A stretch of 5,939 nt of DNA from Chitinophagaceae bacterium (GTDB taxonomy: Bacteria > Bacteroidota > Bacteroidia > Chitinophagales > Chitinophagaceae), in the NCBI GenBank assembly GCA_016787105.1, contig JAEUVI010000344.1, forward strand, positions 1 to 5,939, in the 5' to 3' direction. The notes under the pieces are model-generated. The model had not been told where the DNA came from. It saw nothing but the letters and a program-made list of their open reading frames with translations, and made no database searches. A program made the position numbers and the translations under genes. Every line of letters starts with the position of its first letter. Positions within the stretch are counted from its first letter, which is position 1. Of the stretch, positions 1 to 4,467 are shown piece after piece.

Positions 1-333
1 CTGCTGCTGTAGCTTGAATTGCCTTCTTGCAGAGCGGTATACAAATGCAGCGCCTACCAGTATCAATAAAAGAAATGTAATTCCTTCTGCCAGGAACTTT
101 ATAGTATTCCGGTTGTACTCGCTGGTGATTTTCGCGAATTCATTTTTATATAGTTCAGGATTTACCTGGCTGTCTACAGTAGCATTTAGTTGGCGGATAT
201 TGAACTCACGCATTTGCGTATTTTGCCGTTCCAGCGATATGAACCACCAAACTAATGCAGCTATTATATATAGAAGTAGCGCCCAGTAAACGATAGTAAT
301 GCGGCGGATGCCTTTTTTTCCTGGCTGGGACAT
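1..333 (-). CDS. Putative two-transmembrane sensor histidine kinase, N-terminal fragment cut by the window edge
   Basis: An ATG at 333 opens a frame that runs 111 codons without a stop to base 1, so only the N-terminus is present. The visible protein has a short basic start (MSQPGKKGIRR), a first hydrophobic segment at about residues 12-33 (ITIVYWALLLYIIAALVWWF), a polar stretch of about 45 residues, a second hydrophobic segment at about residues 80-99, and then a basic RRQFK-type juxtamembrane sequence. This is the usual architecture of a membrane sensor kinase input domain with a short extracytoplasmic loop, and a similar kinase gene next to gldH in Chitinophagaceae fits my recollection. 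The HisKA and ATPase domains would lie outside the window, so the kinase assignment is inference. It starts 22 bp after the gldH stop with no promoter or Shine-Dalgarno visible, so it is probably co-transcribed with gldH. It could also be another two-helix membrane protein. Confidence 0.72.
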   Translation of the reverse strand, partial: MSQPGKKGIRRITIVYWALLLYIIAALVWWFISLERQNTQMREFNIRQLNATVDSQVNPELYKNEFAKITSEYNRNTIKFLAEGITFLLLILVGAAFVYRSARRQFKLQQQ

Positions 334-355
334 GATTGTTGCAAAAAATATAAGC

Positions 356-835
356 TTATTGTTTTTTCTCAACGCGGAGGCCCACATTCAATACGTTTTC
401 CAGTGGGTCTTCACGCATTATCTGTTCTACTTTAAATGTATAGGTTCCGGCTTTCAACGGACTGGGATCTGTTAATTGTATCCTGTGCTCGTAAATATCA
501 TCCATACCGGTACCAAGCCATCCTTTTTCATTGGTAGCAAGCGGCAGTTCGTATCGTACTTTATGAACCGAATCGCCGGGTGGCTGCGAATAAAGGTTTA
601 TCCAGATATTATTAAAGTGATATTTCTCGGTATGTCGTAGCACCAGGTACACCTGGTATTGAGAAGTAGTATCTTTTATAGTAAACGAAAATTCTGGCTT
701 GAATGAGGTGTTCCAGCTATGTTTTGGAATCGCAACGCTTTTTTCATATAGATCGATAGTAGTGCACGAAACAATTGCCAGCATGAGGCAAAGGACTATG
801 GGTATGAAGCGGGAAACAGTTTTAAAACTTTTCAA
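356..835 (-). CDS. gldH: GldH family gliding-motility lipoprotein
   Basis: The 159-aa product begins with a lipoprotein signal: basic n-region, hydrophobic core at about residues 11-22, and the lipobox I21-V22-S23-C24, where C24 would be lipidated. The mature part starts with TTIDLYEKSVAIPKHSW, which resembles the GldH opening (a D-x-Y-E-K then IP-x-x-W pattern), followed by a beta-rich domain with VYLVLRHTEKYHFNNIWINL. In Flavobacterium johnsoniae GldH is needed for gliding and is tied to the Gld/type IX secretion machinery. Many non-gliding Bacteroidota also carry it, so gliding here is not proven. The start chosen is TTG at 835-833, because an upstream in-frame TAG at 862-860 leaves no ATG, and the internal ATG (codon 18) would leave only six residues before C24. 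It lies 190 bp downstream of yicC and 22 bp upstream of the putative kinase. A -7 promoter element just upstream suggests its own transcription. Confidence 0.85.
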   Translation of the reverse strand: MKSFKTVSRFIPIVLCLMLAIVSCTTIDLYEKSVAIPKHSWNTSFKPEFSFTIKDTTSQYQVYLVLRHTEKYHFNNIWINLYSQPPGDSVHKVRYELPLATNEKGWLGTGMDDIYEHRIQLTDPSPLKAGTYTFKVEQIMREDPLENVLNVGLRVEKKQ

Positions 836-849
836 GCAATATTTTTTTA

Positions 850-857
850 CAAATGTA
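850..857 (-). promoter_or_regulatory. Candidate -7 promoter element of gldH
   Basis: Read on the minus strand this is TACATTTG, a perfect match to the Bacteroidota housekeeping -7 element TAnnTTTG. It ends 14 nt before the TTG start of gldH, so a start site a few bases downstream would give a leader of only about ten nucleotides. No clear -33 TTG lies at the usual distance; only TTTT/TTTC runs are there. The match supports translation from the TTG, since transcription from here could not include any start further upstream. Confidence 0.45.
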
Positions 858-1025
858 GGCTAAGGGATTAAAAGAGAAAAGCAGGAAAAGAGGGTCTTGC
901 CATTTGAGGTTTTTCATCATTCTAAAGCAATCAATCCATATAGAGTGTATAGAAAACTATCGGAAATCATAATGAATTCAAAAACGATTGCTCTCTTTTC
1001 TCTTTCACAATTTTGAGCTCCTGGG

Positions 1026-1901
1026 TTATAGCACATTTAATATCTGTTCCTTCGCCTTTTCCAGTTCATCTTTCATCATTACAACGCATTTCTGTATTGT
1101 TGAGTCGTAGGCTTTGGCGCCGGTAGTATTTATTTCACGGCCTATCTCCTGTAAAATGAATGATAGCTTTTTTCCTTTTGATTCTTCTTTTTCTGCCAGG
1201 ATACTCTTAAAGTATTCGCAATGATTTCTCAGCCTCACTTGTTCTTCGCTGATGTCAATCTTTTCTATATAGTAAATGAGCTCCTGTTCAAGTTTGTTAG
1301 TGTCGTAGTTGTCTTTACCTACATTTTCTTCCAGCAACTTTGTAAGGCCGTCACGTATTTTTTGCTGGCGCAATGGTTCCAGTTTTATAACCTGATCCTG
1401 CTGAGTTGAGATGTTATTAATACGTAATATAAGGTCTTCTTCCAGTATTTTACCTTCTTCCAGGCGATGAACATTGAGGTCATCAATAGCAGCCAACAAT
1501 ACTTTTTCAAAATCAGCCCATTCTTCATCTGTTAATGTCTCACTGGTTGGGGTAATAACTTCGGGCAGCTTTATTAATGTACTAAGGATATGTGAAGGAT
1601 CGAGATTGAGCTCTGCTGATAGTTCAGCCAAAGGTTTGTAATATGCTTTTGCAAGGCCAATGTTAATAGATACAGGTTTGGCACTGCCTGTTTCCTTCAG
1701 GCTGATGGTACAATCTACGCTACCACGCCCCAGTTTTTCAGAAAGTGTACGACGGATATCAAACTCTAAAGGCCGTAAGAAGCCAGGTAGTTTTAATTGT
1801 AATTCAAATTGTTTACCATTAAGGGATTTTATATCTACCTGGAATGTTTTATCACCTACATTCTTTTCAGCCCTTCCGAATCCGGTCATTGATTTCAGCA
1901 T
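1026..1901 (-). CDS. yicC: YicC/YloC family endoribonuclease
   Basis: The 291-aa product has the family length and both hallmark ends. The N-terminus MLKSMTGFGRAE matches the conserved MIxSMTGFGRA opening of the YicC-like domain. The C-terminal domain (roughly residues 205-291) carries CEYFKSIL, then SFILQEIGREINTTGAKAYD, matching the family signature F-x-x-Q-E-x-x-R-E-x-N-T-x-x-S/A-K, and ends with a helix of the K-x-E-L-E-K-x-x-E-Q type. E. coli YicC is reported to promote degradation of the small RNA RyhB, and the family is described as a cytoplasmic endoribonuclease. The start at ATG 1901 is fixed by the conserved N-terminus. In many bacteria, including Bacteroidota as I recall, this gene is followed by guanylate kinase gmk, but here the next gene is gldH. 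A promoter-like sequence is just upstream. No convincing terminator is visible between yicC and gldH. Confidence 0.95.
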   Translation of the reverse strand: MLKSMTGFGRAEKNVGDKTFQVDIKSLNGKQFELQLKLPGFLRPLEFDIRRTLSEKLGRGSVDCTISLKETGSAKPVSINIGLAKAYYKPLAELSAELNLDPSHILSTLIKLPEVITPTSETLTDEEWADFEKVLLAAIDDLNVHRLEEGKILEEDLILRINNISTQQDQVIKLEPLRQQKIRDGLTKLLEENVGKDNYDTNKLEQELIYYIEKIDISEEQVRLRNHCEYFKSILAEKEESKGKKLSFILQEIGREINTTGAKAYDSTIQKCVVMMKDELEKAKEQILNVL

Positions 1902-1920
1902 GAAAAATTTTTATTAGCGA

Positions 1921-1952
1921 TAAAGATATTTAATGAAGCTGTCTTGGAGCAA
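1921..1952 (-). promoter_or_regulatory. Candidate yicC promoter
   Basis: On the minus strand, TTG (1952-1950) is followed 21 nt later by TATCTTTA (1928-1921). The second element matches the Bacteroidota -7 consensus TAnnTTTG except for the last base. The box ends 19 nt before the yicC ATG, so the leader would be short. One mismatch and AT-rich surroundings keep the confidence low. Confidence 0.3.
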
Positions 1953-2010
1953 TTTTATTTTATAACGAAGCGTATATATATCTATGTGTTGCTGGTATGT
2001 TGTTAAACTA

Positions 2011-2036
2011 AAAGTCCCCGATGAATCGGGGACTTT
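2011..2036. terminator. Strong intrinsic-terminator-like hairpin in a divergent intergenic region
   Basis: AAAGTCCCCGAT at 2011-2022 is the exact reverse complement of ATCGGGGACTTT at 2025-2036, giving a perfect 12-bp inverted repeat with a 2-base centre (in RNA, about a 10-bp stem with a 6-nt loop). The GC-rich core flanked by A and T runs is typical of intrinsic terminators. The minus-strand reading ends in CTTTTAGTTT, a better U-tract than the plus reading (CTTTAATATG). Neither neighbouring gene ends here: yicC starts at 1901 going left and lpxD starts at 2489 going right. It may therefore end an unannotated transcript, insulate the region or belong to another structured element. Confidence 0.6.
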
Positions 2037-2089
2037 AATATGTGGATGGGTTAGTAAGTACCGGGAATAAAATTCCCGACCACAATATT
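2037..2089. other. Two-part inverted repeat (possible structured RNA or cruciform)
   Basis: An inner hairpin pairs CGGGAAT (2062-2068) with ATTCCCG (2072-2078) across a 3-base loop. An outer stem pairs AATATGTGG (2037-2045) with CCACAATATT (2080-2089), perfect apart from one bulged base. Between outer and inner 5' arms lie 16 unpaired bases. It directly abuts the hairpin at 2011-2036 and on the plus strand is followed by seven T (2097-2103). The arrangement looks folded rather than random, but I recognise no known RNA family. Confidence 0.35.
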
Positions 2090-2130
2090 ATTACTATTTT
2101 TTTCGAACTAAAAAAATTTTTCAATAAATT

Positions 2131-2139
2131 TTATTCACA
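2131..2139 (+). promoter_or_regulatory. DnaA box, TTATTCACA
   Basis: This is an exact match to the relaxed DnaA box TTATNCACA, in an AT-rich non-coding stretch. It is paired with an oppositely oriented perfect box 13 bp downstream. Confidence 0.5.
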
Positions 2140-2152
2140 TTTTTATAATTCT

Positions 2153-2161
2153 TGTGGATAA
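2153..2161 (-). promoter_or_regulatory. DnaA box, TTATCCACA
   Basis: The plus strand reads TGTGGATAA, the reverse complement of the strict DnaA box TTATCCACA. A second, weaker relative, CCATCCACA on the minus strand, lies at 2049-2041. Confidence 0.55.
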
Positions 2162-2197
2162 TAGCAAATGAGTCAATAACCGTTTCAATACTTTATC

Positions 2198-2243
2198 ATC
2201 ATTCTGTTTTATGATTCTATCTATCATTCATTTTATACTATCT
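2198..2243. repeat. AT-rich imperfect tandem repeat
   Basis: Copy one (2198-2222) reads ATCATTC, TG, TTTTAT, GATTC, TATCT. Copy two (2223-2243) reads ATCATTC, A, TTTTAT, AC, TATCT. The three blocks ATCATTC, TTTTAT and TATCT recur in the same order, and only the short linkers differ. The copies abut. Sitting about 40 bp from a consensus DnaA box, the repeat resembles a DNA unwinding element, which is inference. Low-complexity AT-rich sequence could give such similarity by chance. Confidence 0.4.
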
Positions 2244-2417
2244 TATGAAATGCTTGCTACATCAATGTTTCAAGCGAATGAATAATTTTCATTTTGCAAA
2301 TGAATAAATAAAACTGTAATTAAAACTTATAGATTATTATTCAAAAATGGTTACTGAAGTACTTATTTATTGCAATGAAACTTTTTTTTGCAAAAATCAA
2401 TAATCGCATGCAAAACG

Positions 2418-2431
2418 ACTGTTTTAACAGT
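2418..2431. promoter_or_regulatory. Dyad symmetry ACTGTT-TT-AACAGT upstream of lpxD
   Basis: ACTGTT (2418-2423) and AACAGT (2426-2431) form a perfect inverted repeat with a 2-base centre. Flanking AAAA (2412-2415) and TTTTT (2431-2435) could extend it past a bulge. It lies just upstream of the lpxD promoter. It could be an operator, or a weak intrinsic terminator shielding lpxD from upstream transcription. Confidence 0.3.
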
Positions 2432-2440
2432 TTTTGATCA

Positions 2441-2473
2441 TTGAAGCAGCTATTGCATGAGCAATTACCTTTG
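2441..2473 (+). promoter_or_regulatory. Candidate lpxD promoter
   Basis: TACCTTTG at 2466-2473 matches the Bacteroidota -7 element TAnnTTTG perfectly, and a TTG at 2441-2443 lies 22 bp upstream as a possible -33 element (slightly long spacing). The -7 element ends 15 nt before the ATG at 2489. A start site here excludes the upstream in-frame TTG at 2441 and supports the ATG. A perfect 5-bp dyad, ATTGC-ATGA-GCAAT (2452-2465), fills the spacer right up to the -7 box and could be an operator. Confidence 0.5.
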
Positions 2474-2488
2474 CCAAAATTTATTGCT

Positions 2489-3433
2489 ATGCGATTTGAA
2501 AAGCCAGTAGATATAACATGGATTGCCGGTTTTATCGGTGCGGAGCTCATTGGTAACAGTAATGGTAAAGCTACAGGTATAAATGAACTACATAAAGTAG
2601 AAGAAGGAGATATTGTCTTTGTTGATCATCCTAAATACTATGCTACCTGTATCAACTCTGCTGCTACTTTCATTATAATAAATAACCGTACAGCCGTTCC
2701 AGAAGGCAAGGCATTATTATTATTAAGCGATCCATTTGAAGCTTATCTCAAACTGGTCAATCATTTCCGTCCTTTTGCTCCTTCCATGAAAACTATCAGC
2801 GATTCTGCGGTAATAGGCAATGGATCGGTAGTGATGCCAAATGCATATATCGGCAATCATGTAACTATTGGTGAAAATTGCATCATTCATCCAAATGTTA
2901 CCATTCTTGATTATTGTGTAATTGGTAATAACGTAACAATACAGGCTGGCACTGTAATCGGCAGCGACGCCTTTTATTATAATAAGAAAACAAACCGCGA
3001 CGTCTATTACAAAAAGATGTCCAGTTGCGGCCGCGTGGTTATAGAGGATTTTGTAGAGTTAGGTGCTGGCTGCATGATTGACCGTGGTGTAAGTGCCGAT
3101 ACGATTATTGGTGCAGGTACTAAAATTGATAATATGGTACATATTGGCCATGATACTGTAGTTGGTAAAAACTGTTTGTTTGCCGCGCAGGTTGGAATTG
3201 CCGGTGCTACCACTATTGAAGACAATGTAATACTATGGGGCCAGGTAGGTGTGAGTAAAACATTAACGATAGGAAAAGATGCGGTGGTAATGGCGCAAAG
3301 TGGGGTGAAGGATTCTATTGAGGGAGGCAAAGGTTATTTTGGTTCCCCCGTAGTAGAGGCAAAAGAAAAAATGAAAGAACTGGTTTGGATAAAACGTATA
3401 CCTGCATTGTGGGAAAAGGTAATGGGCAAATAA
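2489..3433 (+). CDS. lpxD: LpxD-like UDP-3-O-acylglucosamine N-acyltransferase (second-paralogue type)
   Basis: The 314-aa product is a left-handed beta-helix acyltransferase. Residues 1-100 form an LpxD-type N-terminal domain ending in DPFEAYLKLVNHF. From about 105 to 285 come hexapeptide repeats (AVIGNGS, AYIGNHVTIGENC, CVIGNNVTI and more). LpxD landmarks are IGSDAFYY (158-165), GAGCMIDRG (192-200) and DNMVHIGHDTVVG (214-226), where H221 aligns with the catalytic histidine. A helical tail (EKMKELVWIKRIPAL) follows. LpxD adds the second hydroxyacyl chain to UDP-acyl-glucosamine in lipid A synthesis in the cytoplasm. Bacteroidota often have a main LpxD with lpxC-fabZ and lpxA, plus a shorter paralogue beginning with a GDIVFVDHPKYY-like motif. 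This protein has that motif (40-51) and stands alone, so it is probably the paralogue, whose exact substrate I cannot state. The ATG at 2489 is preferred over the TTG at 2441 because the -7 box lies between them. Confidence 0.88.
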   Translation: MRFEKPVDITWIAGFIGAELIGNSNGKATGINELHKVEEGDIVFVDHPKYYATCINSAATFIIINNRTAVPEGKALLLLSDPFEAYLKLVNHFRPFAPSMKTISDSAVIGNGSVVMPNAYIGNHVTIGENCIIHPNVTILDYCVIGNNVTIQAGTVIGSDAFYYNKKTNRDVYYKKMSSCGRVVIEDFVELGAGCMIDRGVSADTIIGAGTKIDNMVHIGHDTVVGKNCLFAAQVGIAGATTIEDNVILWGQVGVSKTLTIGKDAVVMAQSGVKDSIEGGKGYFGSPVVEAKEKMKELVWIKRIPALWEKVMGK

Positions 3434-3482
3434 TATAATAGCTACCCCAATTTTTTATTTGTAATGACGTGATTTTATATAC

Positions 3483-3623
3483 TGGTTCAATATTTACCCA
3501 TGTCTTTACTTATTGCTTTTAATATTTTTCACTGGAAGTATTAACGGAACAGATACCGGCGGCATTGATTGCTATTTGCCTCAACGGCCGGAGGGTATTT
3601 TAACATCCTGATATATTGAACCA
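3483..3623. repeat. Possible intergenic inverted-repeat (MITE/REP-like) element
   Basis: TGGTTCAATAT at 3483-3493 and its exact reverse complement ATATTGAACCA at 3613-3623 bound a 141-bp segment in the gap between lpxD and the oxidoreductase gene. Inside is a GC-rich island (about 3545-3595) in otherwise AT-rich DNA, with CCGG at 3556-3559 and 3588-3591 and a nested GGCA (3561-3564)/TGCC (3577-3580) pair. The nested symmetry suggests a folded DNA or RNA element. No target-site duplication is visible and there is no transposase. A minus-strand 21-codon frame (3606-3541, MLKYPPAVEANSNQCRRYLFR) starts within it and is more likely a by-product of the repeat than a gene. It could also be a leader structure of the downstream gene. 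Confidence 0.4.
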
Positions 3624-3662
3624 AAACCGCTACTTATTGTTCTTATTTAAAATGCAGCAATC

Positions 3663-4367
3663 ATGAAAGTAGAAATATGGTCAGATATCATGTGCCCGTT
3701 TTGCTATATCGGCAAGCGCAGGTTTGAAGAAGCACTTGGAAAATTTGAGGATCATAATAATATAGCAATAGAATGGAAAAGTTTCCAGTTGGATCCCACT
3801 ATTCAGCCAGCACCGGGTAAGAATGTATATGAATACCTGGCGGAACGAAAAGGCATTTCTTATGAGCAATCGGAGCAAATGCATGAGCGGGTAATAGCAA
3901 TGGCGAAAGATGCCGGACTGGAATATAATTTTGATAAAGCCATTATTGCTAATTCGTATGATGCACACCGCCTCATTCAATTAGCGAAAAAGAATAAACT
4001 GGGAGATGCTGCTGAGGAACGTTTATTCAAAGCCTATTTTACAGAAGGGAAAGATTTTGGCAATCATGAAACACTTGCACAAATAGGAAAGGAAATAGGA
4101 TTAGATGAAAACAAGGTGAGGCAGGCACTGGCAACAAACGAATTTTCCAATGAAGTAGATGCGGATATTTATGAAGCGCAACAGATAGGGGTGCGTGGTG
4201 TTCCTTTCTTCGTTTTCAATCGGAGGTACGCCGTATCAGGCGCACAGGCAAGCGATACATTTCTTGACGTACTCAATAAATCGTTCGCGGAATGGAAAAA
4301 AGAAAATCCTCTTCAGCAATTAAATATAACTGAAGGCGAAGTATGTGAGCCGGGCAGTGATTGTTAA
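3663..4367 (+). CDS. frnE: FrnE-like DsbA-family thiol:disulfide oxidoreductase
   Basis: The 234-aa product has no signal peptide and should be cytoplasmic. Residues 1-14 give the first thioredoxin strand and the active site, MKVEIWSDIMCPFC, with C11-P-F-C14 as the redox pair and helix YIGKRRFEEAL behind it. A helical insertion (about 45-165) includes the family motif NSYDAHRLIQLAK. The fold resumes at about 175 with GVRGVPFFVFNRRYAVSGAQ, where the proline of GVPFF is the expected cis-proline facing the active site. The C-terminus ends in C228-EPGSD-C234, a second cysteine pair; Deinococcus radiodurans FrnE is known to have an additional C-terminal cysteine-pair motif, so this supports a FrnE-type rather than a simple DsbA protein. 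Such proteins handle disulfides in the cytoplasm and are linked to oxidative stress tolerance. The ATG is fixed by the start of the thioredoxin strand. No matching -7 element was found upstream. Confidence 0.9.
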   Translation: MKVEIWSDIMCPFCYIGKRRFEEALGKFEDHNNIAIEWKSFQLDPTIQPAPGKNVYEYLAERKGISYEQSEQMHERVIAMAKDAGLEYNFDKAIIANSYDAHRLIQLAKKNKLGDAAEERLFKAYFTEGKDFGNHETLAQIGKEIGLDENKVRQALATNEFSNEVDADIYEAQQIGVRGVPFFVFNRRYAVSGAQASDTFLDVLNKSFAEWKKENPLQQLNITEGEVCEPGSDC

Positions 4368-4423
4368 GGTCTTGTGTGCAGCGGCATCATTCTTTACTGT
4401 ATAGGATGTTATTAATTATCTTC

Positions 4424-4452
4424 TTGTTTCAAAATGTTCAGGATTAAATTTG
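4424..4452 (+). promoter_or_regulatory. Candidate dam promoter
   Basis: TTG at 4424-4426 and TAAATTTG at 4445-4452 are separated by 18 bp. The second is a perfect Bacteroidota -7 element (TAnnTTTG) and the spacing is normal, so this is the best promoter in the window. It ends 15 nt before the ATG at 4468. An imperfect inverted repeat, TTCAGGATTAAA (4437-4448) with TTTAAATCTGAA (4457-4468), pairs 11 of 12 positions including one G-T, and surrounds the -7 box up to the start codon. It could bind a regulator. Confidence 0.55.
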
Positions 4453-4467
4453 AATTTTTAAATCTGA

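Larger units (their letters stand above)
2131..2345. other. Candidate replication origin (oriC-like DnaA box cluster)
   Basis: Two sites match the DnaA box consensus TTATNCACA exactly: TTATTCACA at 2131-2139 (plus) and TTATCCACA read on the minus strand at 2161-2153. They face opposite ways, separated by 13 bp. Weaker relatives follow: TTATTCATT on the minus strand at 2285-2277 and again at 2307-2299, and TTATTCAAA on the plus strand at 2337-2345. The interval is strongly AT-rich, contains an imperfect tandem repeat (2198-2243) that could act as an unwinding element, and has no gene. The three genes on the left run left and the three nearest on the right run right, as expected for leading-strand genes leaving an origin. 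DnaA boxes can also serve as regulatory sites, and no dnaA is nearby, so this is a hypothesis. Confidence 0.35.

Noticed and set aside
14..289. Plus-strand 91-codon frame antisense to the putative sensor protein
   Set aside because: The opposite strand gives a coherent two-transmembrane protein that continues past the window edge; this frame does not resemble a protein family.
836..1025. Terminator or RNA gene between yicC and gldH
   Set aside because: Only short weak pairings and polypurine/polypyrimidine stretches were found; there is no stable stem followed by a T-run, and no tRNA-like cloverleaf.
2051..2107. Minus-strand frame ending in a protein-like VVGNFIPGTY before a TAA at 2053-2051
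   Set aside because: The frame is bounded upstream by a TAG at 2110-2108 and has no ATG. Its codons coincide with the inverted repeat CGGGAAT/ATTCCCG, so the structure explains the sequence better than coding does.
2341..2550. Minus-strand 69-codon frame overlapping the start of lpxD
   Set aside because: It overlaps the lpxD promoter and N-terminus antisense, and its product has no recognisable features.
3007..3330. Minus-strand 107-codon frame inside lpxD
   Set aside because: It lies entirely within the strongly supported acyltransferase gene; it is a by-product of hexapeptide-repeat codons read antisense.
3500..3544. Short plus-strand frame of 14 codons starting ATGTCTTTACTT, a possible leader peptide
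   Set aside because: It is very short, has no ribosome-binding or promoter signal and no regulatory codon run, and sits inside the inverted-repeat element.
3681..3980. Minus-strand 99-codon frame inside the oxidoreductase gene
   Set aside because: It is fully antisense to a gene with clear CPFC and cis-proline motifs and has no features of its own.
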